From Longimicrobiales bacterium (GTDB taxonomy: Bacteria; Gemmatimonadota; Gemmatimonadetes; Longimicrobiales; Gaopeijiaceae): a stretch of 44,418 nucleotides of DNA. The stretch is from NCBI GenBank assembly GCA_028278645.1, contig JANQDZ010000101.1, positions 1 to 44,418 on the forward strand. Direction: 5' to 3'. The notes under the pieces were generated by a model, which worked only from the letters and a program-made list of their open reading frames with translations, did no database searches and had not been told where the DNA came from. Positions 17,682-25,857 of the stretch are shown here, piece after piece. The stretch's first letter is position 1. Every line of letters starts with the position of its first letter. Both the position numbers and the translations under genes were made by a program.

Positions 17682-17995
17682 CAGCCTTGCTCCTCGAGGA
17701 AGCGAATCCGGGCCAACAACCGCTCCACGCCCTCTTTGCCCCGTTGGAGTCGTTCGATCAATTCAGCGTTCTCCGATTCCAGGGATTTGAGCCGGGTCAA
17801 CAACCGGCCTGGCTCCTCCTCACCCTCGGTGAACTTCCGAAGGAGCTCCTTCATCTCCAGGCCTTCCCCCTCCGCCTCGGCTAGCCTGCTCCGGAGATCG
17901 TTCAGCTGGGCAACGGCGCTGTCGACGGCCGCTTCCAGCTCGCCAAAGGCTTCGACATCCTGGTTATTTTTCCACCTATCCTCTTTTTTCGACAC
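17681..17995 (-). CDS. Small coiled-coil protein upstream of zapA
   Basis: A 104-aa, almost wholly helical protein with heptad-like repeats (LEAAVDSAVAQLNDLRSRLA, LLTRLKSLESENAELIERL, VERLLARIRFLEEQG). The GTG start at 17995 was chosen because GGGAGGAG ends 4 nt upstream; this overlaps the end of pheT by 20 bp. Its place directly before zapA and its coiled coil suggest a ZapB-like division partner, but the sequence does not prove it. Confidence 0.7.
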   Translation of the reverse strand: MSKKEDRWKNNQDVEAFGELEAAVDSAVAQLNDLRSRLAEAEGEGLEMKELLRKFTEGEEEPGRLLTRLKSLESENAELIERLQRGKEGVERLLARIRFLEEQG

Positions 17996-20483
17996 CAAGC
18001 TCCTCCCGGAGACGGTCAACTACTGCTGTCACCGACTGCTCAACGTCCTGATCGGTGAGGGTCCTCTCGCCCGATTGGTACCGGAGTCTGAATGCCACCG
18101 AACGATGGCCGTCCGGGATACCCTCACCCTCATACAAATCGAAGACTGCGAGGTCCACAAGTAAAGGCCCGGCCGTTTCTCGGATCACCGACTCGACCCG
18201 CTGTGCCGCCATCCCTCGAGGAAGAAGAAGGGCAAGGTCCCTATCCACCCCAGGAAATGCCGGTGGTGGCTTGTAGAGAGGAACCGGTCGGGGAGATGGT
18301 TCGGCAGGCAAAGAGATCTCCAGAATCCACACGGGTCCGGCCCAAGCCGGGGCATCCACGTTTCCGGGCTCGAGGCTGCCAGCGAACCCCACCGCCTGGC
18401 CGCCCTCTCCCACAAGGGTGAATCCCTCGCCCTCTACCACCGGGGCGCCGGCCGGGGCTCCCGGTTCTACCCCCAGGCCTTTCACCCTTGCACATGCGCC
18501 TAGCCGTCCCAAGAGGCCCTTGAGGTACCAGAGGTCCACGTCGAGGGGCTCTCCCCTCCAATGGATCGGGGAGCGGGCACCGGTGACGGCCAAGGCCACC
18601 CGGGCTTCCTCTTCCGGAGCCACCGGCGGTTCGCCGGGACCTTTATTCGCATCTTCCGTGGCCGCTCCGGCCTGGAAAACCGTCCCCAATTCGAAGAGAC
18701 GGATGTCCCTGACACCCCGGGCAAGGTTGTATTCGACTCGGCGAACCAGGCCCGGAAGGATCCGTGTCCTGAGCCAGGCTTCTTCCTTTGATACGGGGTT
18801 ACTGACCTCCACAACACCCTCGGCTTCCGGGGAGAAGGCCATGTTCTGGGCTTCAAGGAAGCCTTCACCGACGAGCAGGTCCCGGAGGTCGTCTTCCAGA
18901 CGGAATAACGGGTGGTCAGGCACGGTTCCGGGCCTGAACGGGCCCAGATCGGCCGGGAACCTATCATATCCGTAGGTCCTGGCCACCTCCTCTAGCAGAT
19001 CCACTTCCCGCAGCGTGTCGTAGCTTCGGAAACCCGGGACGGCGAAGGTGAGTGAATCATCCGCTTCCGAACCGTTGATGACCTGATATCCCAGGGGGGA
19101 GAGAAGATCCTGAATCTCCGCCTTGGAGAGGGTGATCCCAAGGAGTGTTTTCACCCGGGACGGACGCATGGAGACCGACAGGCCCGCCCAAGGTCTCGGA
19201 CAGGCATCCAGGACTGCCGGGTCGGGGACCCCGCCCGCCGTGGCCAGGATGATCTCCACCGCCCGCCGGACCGCCAATTCCATCCCTTCTGGATCTACGC
19301 CCCTTTCGAATCGGTAGCTGGCGTCAGTGGACATGCCCAGCGCGTTTCGAGTGGCCCGGACCGATTTGGGATCAAAGAGGGCGCATTCGAGAAGGATGTC
19401 GGTGGTTTCGCTGGAGACCTCCGAGTCGGCGCCCCCCATCACGCCTGCGATGGCCACCGGCTCGGAGGCGTCGCAAATGGCGAGCATCTCGCTTTCCAGC
19501 TTCCGATCCTCGCCGTCCAGGGTCCGGATCCGTTCCCCATCCCTGGCGGTCCGCACCACGATGGCCGATCCTCCGAGCTTGGCCAGATCGAACGCGTGGA
19601 GGGGTTGACCAAGTTCCATCAGCACGTAGTTCGTGGCGTCCACGACGTTGTTGATGGGCCTGGAACCAACAGCACGAATCCGGGACGCGAGCCAAGCCGG
19701 AGACGGTCCGACTTTCACACCCCGTATCACGGCGCCCAGGTACCGGGAGCAGCGCTCCGGGTCTTCAATGCGGACGGTAACGCCCCCGCCCGAGGCCTCC
19801 GATTCGGCGGTGTGGACGGGTACGGTCGCTTCGGACGACCCGCCCGGCCCCGAGGTGAGGCTCGTGTCATCCTCCGTTTCTGCCCATGGGTTCCCCCTGG
19901 ACCCAGGCACAGGCGGCAGGGTCACCTCACCCGACCCGGAATGGGCAACCTCTCGGGCTACCCCTGAGTGGGAAAGGAGGTCTCCCCGGTTCGGCGTGAC
20001 TTCCACGTCCAGAAGCCAGTCGTCCAACCCCAGGGCAGGTGCCAAAGCGGTTCCCGGCTCGAGGTCACCCGGCAGGGCCATGATTCCGTCGGCGTCGGGG
20101 CCCAAATCGAGCTCTGCTTCCGAACAGAGCATCCCGTTGGATTCCACACCCCGGATGGTCACGGCCTTGAGGGTCATGCCATTAGGCAGGGTGACGCCAG
20201 CCGGTGCGTACGGGTAACACTCCCCTGCCTGGACATTTGGCGCCCCGCATACCACCTGAACCGAGTCCGATCCAGTATCTACTAGACACACCGTGAGGCG
20301 GTCAGCGTCTGGATGCCGGTCCACACTCTCCACCTTCCCCACCACCACGCCATCCAGGCCTGGTGCCAGGTAGGCCAAGTCCTCCAACGGAGCACCCCGA
20401 AGGGCCAGAGTCTCCCCGATCTCTTCCGGTGATTCGGTCAGCCCGGGAAGCAGGGCCTTGAGCCACTGAAACGAAATGTTCAT
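17976..20483 (-). CDS. pheT: Phenylalanyl-tRNA synthetase beta subunit
   Basis: An 835-aa subunit of the (alpha-beta)2 enzyme that charges tRNA-Phe. It starts MNISFQWLKALLPG, has the tRNA-binding OB domain (VVVGKVESVDRHPDADRL), the B3/B4 editing region (RPINNVVDATNYVLMELGQPLHAFD), B5, the synthetase-like domain (YRFERGVDPEGME, EEVARTYGYD) and a C-terminal ferredoxin-like anticodon domain (PGVDRDLALLLPRG). The ATG at 20483 overlaps the pheS stop. A Gly/Ser/Glu-rich insert of about 45 residues follows the DLLSHSGVARE helix and precedes VTVRIEDPERCSRYLG. Confidence 0.96.
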   Translation of the reverse strand: MNISFQWLKALLPGLTESPEEIGETLALRGAPLEDLAYLAPGLDGVVVGKVESVDRHPDADRLTVCLVDTGSDSVQVVCGAPNVQAGECYPYAPAGVTLPNGMTLKAVTIRGVESNGMLCSEAELDLGPDADGIMALPGDLEPGTALAPALGLDDWLLDVEVTPNRGDLLSHSGVAREVAHSGSGEVTLPPVPGSRGNPWAETEDDTSLTSGPGGSSEATVPVHTAESEASGGGVTVRIEDPERCSRYLGAVIRGVKVGPSPAWLASRIRAVGSRPINNVVDATNYVLMELGQPLHAFDLAKLGGSAIVVRTARDGERIRTLDGEDRKLESEMLAICDASEPVAIAGVMGGADSEVSSETTDILLECALFDPKSVRATRNALGMSTDASYRFERGVDPEGMELAVRRAVEIILATAGGVPDPAVLDACPRPWAGLSVSMRPSRVKTLLGITLSKAEIQDLLSPLGYQVINGSEADDSLTFAVPGFRSYDTLREVDLLEEVARTYGYDRFPADLGPFRPGTVPDHPLFRLEDDLRDLLVGEGFLEAQNMAFSPEAEGVVEVSNPVSKEEAWLRTRILPGLVRRVEYNLARGVRDIRLFELGTVFQAGAATEDANKGPGEPPVAPEEEARVALAVTGARSPIHWRGEPLDVDLWYLKGLLGRLGACARVKGLGVEPGAPAGAPVVEGEGFTLVGEGGQAVGFAGSLEPGNVDAPAWAGPVWILEISLPAEPSPRPVPLYKPPPAFPGVDRDLALLLPRGMAAQRVESVIRETAGPLLVDLAVFDLYEGEGIPDGHRSVAFRLRYQSGERTLTDQDVEQSVTAVVDRLREELGVEKRG

Positions 20484-21517
20484 GGCTGGGCGAACTGGTT
20501 GAGGAATCGGATGTCGTTTTCGAAGAATACGCGAATGTCCCTTACCCCGTATTTGAGGGCCGCAATCCTGGCGGGGCCCATCCCGAACGCAAACCCGGTA
20601 TACCGCTCGGAATCGTACCCGACGTTTTCCAGGACTGCGGGATCCACCATCCCGGCTCCCATGATCTCCAACCAATCGGTTTCTTCCGTCGTACCGTCGG
20701 GTAGGGTGATGACCCTTTTCACATCTACTTCCGCGCTCGGTTCCGTAAACGGGAAGAAGCCTGGGCGGAACCGCACTTCGGTTCCGGGGCCCCAGAACCG
20801 ACGGGCGAATTCGGCCAGAGTGGCTTTGAAGTCGATGAACGTGATCCCCTCATCAACCACGAGCCCTTCGAGCTGGAAGAACCCCGGAGTGTGGGTAGCA
20901 TCAGGGGTGTCCCGGCGGTATACCATCCCGGGTGCGATGATGCGGATCGGCGGTTCGTGGGCTTCCATGATCCGGATCTGGACCGGGGACGTGTGCGTCC
21001 GGAGTAGGAGCCCGTTCTTCAAGTAAAGCGTATCGGCTTCGTCCACCGCCGGATGATCCAGGGGCGTATTGAGGGCGACGAAGTTGTACCAATCGGTTTC
21101 CACCTCGGGCCCTCTCGCCCGCGTGAAGCCCAAGGACCGGAAGATCGCCCATAGTTCGTCGATTACCTGTGTCACGGGATGCCGACCGCCCCTCCAGGGC
21201 AGGGCCCCGGGCATGGTCAGGTCGACATCCCCGATATCATCGGCCCCCGACCCGGCCTCCAGGCTGGCGATCCTCGCCTCCAAAGCCTCCTGGACCCGAG
21301 CCTTCACCCTATTTGCCTCGGCTCCCACGGCTGGACGCTCTTTCGGTGAGAGGCCTCCCAGGCCTCTGAGGATCCCCGATATCCGGCCCTCTCTTCTGCC
21401 CAGATACTGGATCCGAAGAGCCTCCAACTGGTCTGATTCGGCGGCCGAGGCAACAGCCTGGAGAGCTTCTTCTTCCAGGGTCTGCAATGCCTCAATCAAA
21501 TCTGTGTTTCCACTCAT
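20480..21517 (-). CDS. pheS: Phenylalanyl-tRNA synthetase alpha subunit
   Basis: A 345-aa catalytic subunit. The N-terminal helical arm (1-85) is followed by the class II core: HPVTQVIDELWAIFRSLGF, DTLYLKNGLLLRTHTSPVQ, APGMVYRRDTPDATHTPGFFQLEG (split here for length: APGMVYRRD then HTPGFFQLEG), FPFTEPSAEVDV and motif 3 in FAFGMGPARIAALKYG. Motif spacing and length are normal. It is coupled to pheT by an ATGA overlap and lies 110 bp after rplT, with a long hairpin between. Confidence 0.97.
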   Translation of the reverse strand: MSGNTDLIEALQTLEEEALQAVASAAESDQLEALRIQYLGRREGRISGILRGLGGLSPKERPAVGAEANRVKARVQEALEARIASLEAGSGADDIGDVDLTMPGALPWRGGRHPVTQVIDELWAIFRSLGFTRARGPEVETDWYNFVALNTPLDHPAVDEADTLYLKNGLLLRTHTSPVQIRIMEAHEPPIRIIAPGMVYRRDTPDATHTPGFFQLEGLVVDEGITFIDFKATLAEFARRFWGPGTEVRFRPGFFPFTEPSAEVDVKRVITLPDGTTEETDWLEIMGAGMVDPAVLENVGYDSERYTGFAFGMGPARIAALKYGVRDIRVFFENDIRFLNQFAQP

Positions 21518-21563
21518 AGGTTTCCGGTTATTCCTCGGTATTGGTCGCGACTGGCTAACCTAA

Positions 21564-21605
21564 GCCAAAGGGCCCCACGACGAAATCGCCGTGAAGCCCT
21601 TTGGC
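21564..21605 (-). terminator. Long hairpin between rplT and pheS
   Basis: GCCAAAGGGC (21564-21573) pairs perfectly with GCCCTTTGGC (21596-21605), with inner CACG/CGTG pairing. No clear T-run follows on the minus strand, so it may be a processing or stability element rather than a full terminator. Confidence 0.45.
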
Positions 21606-21627
21606 CGAAGCGGACAGTAGGAGGGGT

Positions 21628-21993
21628 TCAGCTGGCCTTGGCCAGGCCCTCCTTGGCCCGTTCGGCCAGGTTGGTAAACGCCCCGGGGTCGCGGACGGCC
21701 AAGTCGGCCAGTGCCTTACGATCCAACTCGATACCAGAGAGTTTAAGTCCGTTCATGAAGCGGGAATACGACAGGTCGTTCTGGCGAGCAGCGGCGTTGA
21801 TACGAGTAATCCAAAGTCGGCGGAAGTTGCGTTTCTTCTTCTTACGATCCCGGTATGCGTGTTCCCACCCCTTCTCCACCGCGTCCTTTGCGGTCCGATA
21901 GAGGTTCTTCCGCCCTCCGAAATATCCCTTCGCCGCCTTGAGGATCTTCTTTTTGCGCTTGTTCCGTGCGGGGGCGCGCGTTACACGAGGCAT
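21628..21993 (-). CDS. rplT: 50S ribosomal protein L20
   Basis: A 121-aa 23S rRNA-binding protein needed early in large-subunit assembly. The typical start [35 protein letters not shown] and YAYRDRK-like segment ([14 protein letters not shown]), [10 protein letters not shown] and the C-terminal [18 protein letters not shown] are all present. In other bacteria L20 represses its own operon; no L20 site was identified here. Ribosome binding site AGAGGAG. Confidence 0.97.
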   Translation of the reverse strand: MPRVTRAPARNKRKKKILKAAKGYFGGRKNLYRTAKDAVEKGWEHAYRDRKKKKRNFRRLWITRINAAARQNDLSYSRFMNGLKLSGIELDRKALADLAVRDPGAFTNLAERAKEGLAKAS

Positions 21994-22012
21994 ATCTCAG
22001 CTCCTCTCTTCT

Positions 22013-22207
22013 CTACGACGCCAGCAGGCGCCGGGCCCGCTTCTCGTCTGCCTTGGCTACCAAAGTCGCGGTCCGCAGGCGCCGCTTCCGCTTCCGGTCC
22101 TTTTTCGTCAGAATGTGGCTCTTGTAGGCCCGCATCCGCCGGATCTTCCCGGATCCGGTCTTTCGCAGGCGCTTAGCCGCACCCCGGTTCGTTTTCATCT
22201 TCGGCAT
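22013..22207 (-). CDS. rpmI: 50S ribosomal protein L35
   Basis: A 64-aa basic protein, [20 protein letters not shown], with the conserved [16 protein letters not shown] segment. It lies 19 bp before rplT and about 100 bp after infC, the standard infC-rpmI-rplT order. Confidence 0.97.
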   Translation of the reverse strand: MPKMKTNRGAAKRLRKTGSGKIRRMRAYKSHILTKKDRKRKRRLRTATLVAKADEKRARRLLAS

Positions 22208-22310
22208 AAAAAAACTCCTTTGGGGGCATCCCCCGTCATCTTGAAGCTGGGCTCAAAGAACCCCTCTCCAGGAGAGGCCCCTCAGGGGCATCGCGTGATT
22301 ACCAGGTCCC

Positions 22311-22820
22311 TTATTGGGGAGCCATGATCATGAACATGACCCGCCCTTCAAAACTCGGTGGGGATTCCACCTTACCGATGTCCGACAGGTCTTCCTTCAG
22401 GCGCTCCAGAACCTCCAATCCCAACTCGGAGTGGGTTATCTGACGGCCCCGGAACATCATGGTGAGCCTGACCTTGTTGCCCTCCTCGAGAAACCTTCGA
22501 GCGTGACGAGTCTTGAACTCGTAGTCGTGGTCCTCGATCCCGGGTCGGAACTTGACCTCTTTGACCTGGATAGTGTGCTGCTTCTTCCTGGCTTCCCGAG
22601 CCGCTCGAGCCTGCTCGTACTTGAACTTCCCGTGGTCCATCATCTTGACCACTGGGGGCCGAGCGTCCGGCGCAACCTCAACCAGGTCCAACCCCACATC
22701 TTCAGCCCGGTCACGGGCTTCCTCGATGCTCACGATGCCGATCTGTTCGCCATCATCACCGATCAGACGAATGGGGCTGATCCGGATCTGGTCGTTGACT
22801 CGGACCTTTTGTTCTTTGAT
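22311..22820 (-). CDS. infC: Translation initiation factor IF-3, AUC start
   Basis: IF-3 binds the 30S subunit and checks the start codon and initiator tRNA. The N-terminal domain begins IKEQKVRVNDQIRI and the C-terminal domain includes VKEVKFRPGIEDHDYEFK and VRLTMMFRGRQITHSELG. The start was set at ATC (22818-22820): it is 9 nt after GGAGG (within 22828-22834), an in-frame TGA lies two codons upstream, and no ATG or GTG exists before residue 36, which would cut off the conserved N-terminus. This gives 169 aa, the normal size. AUU/AUC starts in infC are known to let IF-3 limit its own synthesis. Confidence 0.93.
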   Translation of the reverse strand: MKEQKVRVNDQIRISPIRLIGDDGEQIGIVSIEEARDRAEDVGLDLVEVAPDARPPVVKMMDHGKFKYEQARAAREARKKQHTIQVKEVKFRPGIEDHDYEFKTRHARRFLEEGNKVRLTMMFRGRQITHSELGLEVLERLKEDLSDIGKVESPPSFEGRVMFMIMAPQ

Positions 22821-22895
22821 GGGTCAGAACCTCCGCTTATGGTGTCGTTTCGTTCCCAGTTCGGGCCGGGCGCTGCGCGCCACGCCTGGCGCACC

Positions 22896-22923
22896 AAAAA
22901 AAAGGCCCGGTTCGACCGGGCCT
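22896..22923 (-). terminator. Intrinsic terminator in the infC leader
   Basis: AGGCCCGGT-TCG-ACCGGGCCT stem (22903-22923) followed on the minus strand by eight T. It lies about 75 nt before the infC start and downstream of a candidate promoter (23042-23069), so it could act as an attenuator. It could also simply end the transcript of the secreted-protein gene. A second hairpin (22873-22894) follows directly. Confidence 0.8.
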
Positions 22924-23041
22924 GACGCGACATCGTAGGAACACTAGGTTCCTCGATTCTCGTTCAAACCCGGCGGCGCCCGATCTCACCTGGGGCCGAA
23001 AGGTGGGGGGATTCCCTCCCCCGCTTCCAATTGTGCCTTGA

Positions 23042-23069
23042 AAGATACCGGTAGACCCCGGCAGGTCAA
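23042..23069 (-). promoter_or_regulatory. Candidate infC operon promoter
   Basis: Minus strand TTGACC (23064-23069), 16-bp spacer, TATCTT (23042-23047). RNA would start near 23035, giving a leader of about 215 nt that contains the terminator at 22896-22923. The 313-bp region between the upstream gene and infC is otherwise non-coding. Confidence 0.5.
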
Positions 23070-23133
23070 GGCTTTAGCAGGGTTTGGCGCCAAGGAGCCG
23101 GATTACGTATCGACCCCCTTCCGCCGTCCCCAT

Positions 23134-23532
23134 CTACGGGTTTTTCCTCGTGAGCTTGAACTCCAACTCTGCACCACCCTGGGTGAACGGCCCTGAGACG
23201 GTCTTACCGTCCTCCGAAAGTGTGCCTTTGAAGGTCGGATCTCCCGGTACCCCGGCCATCATGAAGGAAATGCTCGCTCCTTCCACGGTCACCTCCGCCA
23301 GGGGAACGTCCTGGGCCATCTGAGCGGGGATGCTGATGTCACCCGACCATACACCCTCTTCGTCTACCGTGAGGTCGATGTTGATTTCGATGGGAGCGTT
23401 GGGCACCAGGATTGCTCCCTCCCAATGACCCTCAAACCCGGGTTTCTCCTGGGCGAAAAGGCCAGAAGCCGTTCCTGCCAGAGCTAGAAGGGCAAAAAGG
23501 GCAGGCAGTATATTTCCGTTCATCCTCAACAT
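23134..23532 (-). CDS. Small secreted protein of unknown function
   Basis: About 132 aa. The ATG at 23532 has GGAG 7 nt upstream and opens a signal peptide (NGNILPALFALLALAGTASGLFAQ split: ILPALFALLALAGTASG, then LFAQ). The mature part is all-beta in appearance (GHWEGAILVP, IEINIDLTVDEEGVWSGDIS, FKGTLSEDGKTVSG, ELEFKLTRK), like lipocalin-type or calycin-like domains that describe cleared or bound small ligands. No catalytic motif. It separates thrS from infC, which are adjacent in many bacteria. Confidence 0.7.
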   Translation of the reverse strand: MLRMNGNILPALFALLALAGTASGLFAQEKPGFEGHWEGAILVPNAPIEINIDLTVDEEGVWSGDISIPAQMAQDVPLAEVTVEGASISFMMAGVPGDPTFKGTLSEDGKTVSGPFTQGGAELEFKLTRKNP

Positions 23533-23633
23533 CGTGCGTCTCCAATGGGTGGCGCGCTTTTGGGTCCCCGCCCACCGCCGGCAGAAGAGGCCCCACGTCT
23601 CGAGGTCCTCTACGATCGACCGGCAAGGGTCCT

Positions 23634-25592
23634 TCAATCTTGCCCCGGCTCCTCCAAGGCCCGGCTCAGCGCCCGGCTCTTGGCCTCTACGGCCAAGGTC
23701 TCGACAAAGGCACTCCGTTCGATGACCTCCTGCTTCTTCCCGGCCCCCCTCTTTCTTACCGCGACGGTCCCGGCCTCCGCCTCCCTCTCACCCACCACTG
23801 CCATGTACGGAATCTTCTGAAGCTCGGCGTCCCGGATTCGATAGCCTAGGGTTTCCCGGTCGTACAACGCGGCCCGAAGTCCAGCCTGATTCAGCGACTC
23901 GACGACTTCCTCAGCGCTATCGACCCACTGTTCAGAAACCGGTAGCACTCGCACCTGTTCCGGAGCGAGCCAAAGGGGGAAGTCCCCCGCATAGTGCTCT
24001 ATCAAGCCGCCGACGAACCGCTCCATGGACCCGACCAGGACACGGTGGAGCATCACGGGTCGATGGGGCTCGTTGTCCTCACCCACGTACTCCATTTCGA
24101 ATCGATCGGGAAGGTTGAAGTCCAGTTGGACGGTGGGCCCCTGCCATTGCCGACCGATGGCATCGATGAGCTTGAAGTCCAGTTTCGGGCCGTAGAAAGC
24201 ACCGCCACCCTCGTCCAGGTTGAATTCCTTCCCTCTTTCCGTCAGGACGTCCGCCAGGACCTTTTGTGCCTCTTCCCATTCCTCCTCGGACCCCAAGGCC
24301 TTCTCAGGCCTGGTAGCCAAGTCGATGGTGTACGGATAGCCGAAAGTGGTCAGCATCTCGTCCACCAGGTCCAACAGTCTCTCGATCTCCTCCGCAACCT
24401 GGCCCGGGGTGCAGAAGACGTGAGCGTCGTCCTGTGTGAACCCCCTGACCCTCAACATCCCGTGAAGAACCCCACTTCGTTCATACCGGTATACGGTCCC
24501 GAACTCGGCCATCCGAATCGGTAGATCCCGGTAGGACCGTTGTTGGGACTGGTAGATGGCGATGTGCCCGGGGCAATTCATTGGCTTGGGCCGGTAGCGC
24601 GCACCCTCCACCTCCATAGCCCCGAACATGTTCTCCTTGAAGTTCTCCAAGTGGCCAGAGATCTCGAAGAGTTTTTCGGCGGCTATGTGTGGAGTATAGA
24701 CCAGCACATACCCGTGCTTCAGGATCAACTCCTGCTCGTATTTCTCGACCTCGTTCCGGATCACGGCACCCTTGGGGTGCCAGAGAATAAGGCCTGACCC
24801 TACTCTTTGGTCAGTGGAGAACAGGTCGAGCCGCTTTCCCAACACCCGGTGGTCTCGCTTCTTCGCCTCTTCGAGCCGAAGGAGGTGCTTTTTCAGTCCT
24901 TTTTTGTCGAAAAAGGCGGTGCCGTAGATCCTCTGAAGCATCTGCCGGCTCTCGTCGCCTCTCCAGTAGGCTCCCGCCGCACTGAGGAGCTTGAAGTGCT
25001 TCAATCGGCCGGTGGACGGCACGTGTGGGCCCCGACATAAGTCCAGGAACGATCCGTCACGGTAGACGGTGATGACCTCATCGTCGGTGAATTCCTCCAG
25101 GCGCTCCAGCTTCAGTGCGTCGTCGGAAAACAGCTCTCTGGCTTCGTCCTTGGTGACTTCCCGGCGTTCGAAGGAGAGGTCGGCTTCCACCACCTCACCC
25201 ATCTTCTTTTCGATGGTCTCCAGGTCTTCGGGAGTGAAGGGCTCCGGCACCTCGAAGTCGTAGTAAAAGCCATCGTCGATGGCTGGGCCGAATCCGATCC
25301 CTGCCCCGGGAATCAACTCCCGGACGGCGGTCGCAAGGACGTGGGCCGCGGAGTGGCGGAGTAGGTCTAAAGCCTCCGGATCCCGTGAGGTGATGATACG
25401 GATCCCCACATCTTCCTCGATGGGCTCATGGAGGCCCACCAGGACTCCGTTGACTTCGGCCCCGAGAGCGGCCTTTGCAAGCCCGGGTCCGATTGCCTCC
25501 GCCACGTCGCCGGCTCCCGAGCCCCTTGGCAGCTCGATAACAGTCCCGTCCGGGAGGGTCACTTTGATCATCTGTTCAGCCATGGTTTCCAT
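23634..25592 (-). CDS. thrS: Threonyl-tRNA synthetase
   Basis: A 652-aa class II synthetase. TGS domain (MIKVTLPDGTVIELPRG), editing domain (HSAAHVLATAV, and YWRGDESRQMLQRIYG), catalytic core with MNCPGHIAIYQ (zinc Cys), the motif 2 segment YRYERSGVLHGMLRVRGFTQ, LDFNLPDRFEMEYVG, motif 3 LHRVLVGSMERFVGGL, and an anticodon-binding domain (VRVLPVSEQWVDSAEEVV). Two ATGs compete (25592 and 25583); the first was kept but neither has a strong ribosome binding site. A long structured leader lies upstream. Confidence 0.97.
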   Translation of the reverse strand: METMAEQMIKVTLPDGTVIELPRGSGAGDVAEAIGPGLAKAALGAEVNGVLVGLHEPIEEDVGIRIITSRDPEALDLLRHSAAHVLATAVRELIPGAGIGFGPAIDDGFYYDFEVPEPFTPEDLETIEKKMGEVVEADLSFERREVTKDEARELFSDDALKLERLEEFTDDEVITVYRDGSFLDLCRGPHVPSTGRLKHFKLLSAAGAYWRGDESRQMLQRIYGTAFFDKKGLKKHLLRLEEAKKRDHRVLGKRLDLFSTDQRVGSGLILWHPKGAVIRNEVEKYEQELILKHGYVLVYTPHIAAEKLFEISGHLENFKENMFGAMEVEGARYRPKPMNCPGHIAIYQSQQRSYRDLPIRMAEFGTVYRYERSGVLHGMLRVRGFTQDDAHVFCTPGQVAEEIERLLDLVDEMLTTFGYPYTIDLATRPEKALGSEEEWEEAQKVLADVLTERGKEFNLDEGGGAFYGPKLDFKLIDAIGRQWQGPTVQLDFNLPDRFEMEYVGEDNEPHRPVMLHRVLVGSMERFVGGLIEHYAGDFPLWLAPEQVRVLPVSEQWVDSAEEVVESLNQAGLRAALYDRETLGYRIRDAELQKIPYMAVVGEREAEAGTVAVRKRGAGKKQEVIERSAFVETLAVEAKSRALSRALEEPGQD

Positions 25593-25812
25593 TTCGATCT
25601 ATTCCGTTCGCGGGGGATAAAACCCTCTTCCCTCCCCCGAGGCCCATCAAAAAACGCGACCCCGGGGTTTGCCGGAGGCCGCGCCGTTCTGTCTGTCTCG
25701 TTTGGTTCGGGATCACACAGGACGACCAGCCCCCGGCCCGATAGTCCGGGTCGTGGTGGTTGTGGTCGTCGTATCCTCGAAAGCACGGATCACTGTGAAA
25801 TCCCTGTGGCAT
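25576..25812 (-). CDS. Possible leader peptide ORF upstream of thrS
   Basis: A 78-codon frame starting at ATG 25812 with GGAAGGG 7 nt upstream and ending in TGA just inside thrS, so its stop overlaps the thrS start region. The N-terminal part holds a His/Asp cluster (DDHNHHDPD). The frame runs through the leader hairpins and the terminator, so the later part looks like structure rather than selected protein. It may be a translated regulatory ORF or chance; there is no Thr-codon run of the kind expected for classical thr attenuation. Confidence 0.3.
   Translation of the reverse strand: MPQGFHSDPCFRGYDDHNHHDPDYRAGGWSSCVIPNQTRQTERRGLRQTPGSRFLMGLGGGKRVLSPANGIDRNGNHG
25649..25684 (-). terminator. 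Intrinsic terminator in the thrS leader
   Basis: Minus-strand stem CGCGGCCTCCGG / CCCCGGGGTCGCG (one mismatch, two wobble pairs) followed by six T, ending about 57 nt before the thrS start. It is placed where a riboswitch or attenuator would act. Confidence 0.75.
25709..25804 (-). ncRNA. Structured thrS leader RNA, closed three-way junction
   Basis: On the minus strand GGGATTTCACAG (25793-25804) pairs with CTGTGTGATCCC (25709-25720) in all but two central positions (P1). Inside it, ATCC/GGAT forms a short hairpin (25773-25790, P2). GACGACCA (25763-25770) pairs with TGGTCGTC (25721-25728), forming P3, which carries further CCCGG-type pairing. P3 abuts P1 with no spare base. A terminator follows 25 nt later. 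No T-box consensus or other riboswitch class was recognised. A ThrRS-binding operator is an alternative. Confidence 0.5.
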
Positions 25813-25828
25813 TGTTTTTCCCTTCCAG

Positions 25829-25857
25829 AGGCTAATCACCTGCCCCGGGGTGGTCAA
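25829..25857 (-). promoter_or_regulatory. Candidate thrS promoter
   Basis: Minus strand TTGACC (25852-25857), 17-bp spacer, TAGCCT (25829-25834). The start would be near 25822, just before the leader ORF ribosome binding site and the structured leader. Confidence 0.5.

Noticed and set aside
25741-25775. GTG/GTC-rich stretch read as a Val run, suspected simple repeat or CRISPR-like array
   Set aside because: Only a short low-complexity patch, explained by the leader stem and the His/Asp codons on the minus strand; no spaced repeats.
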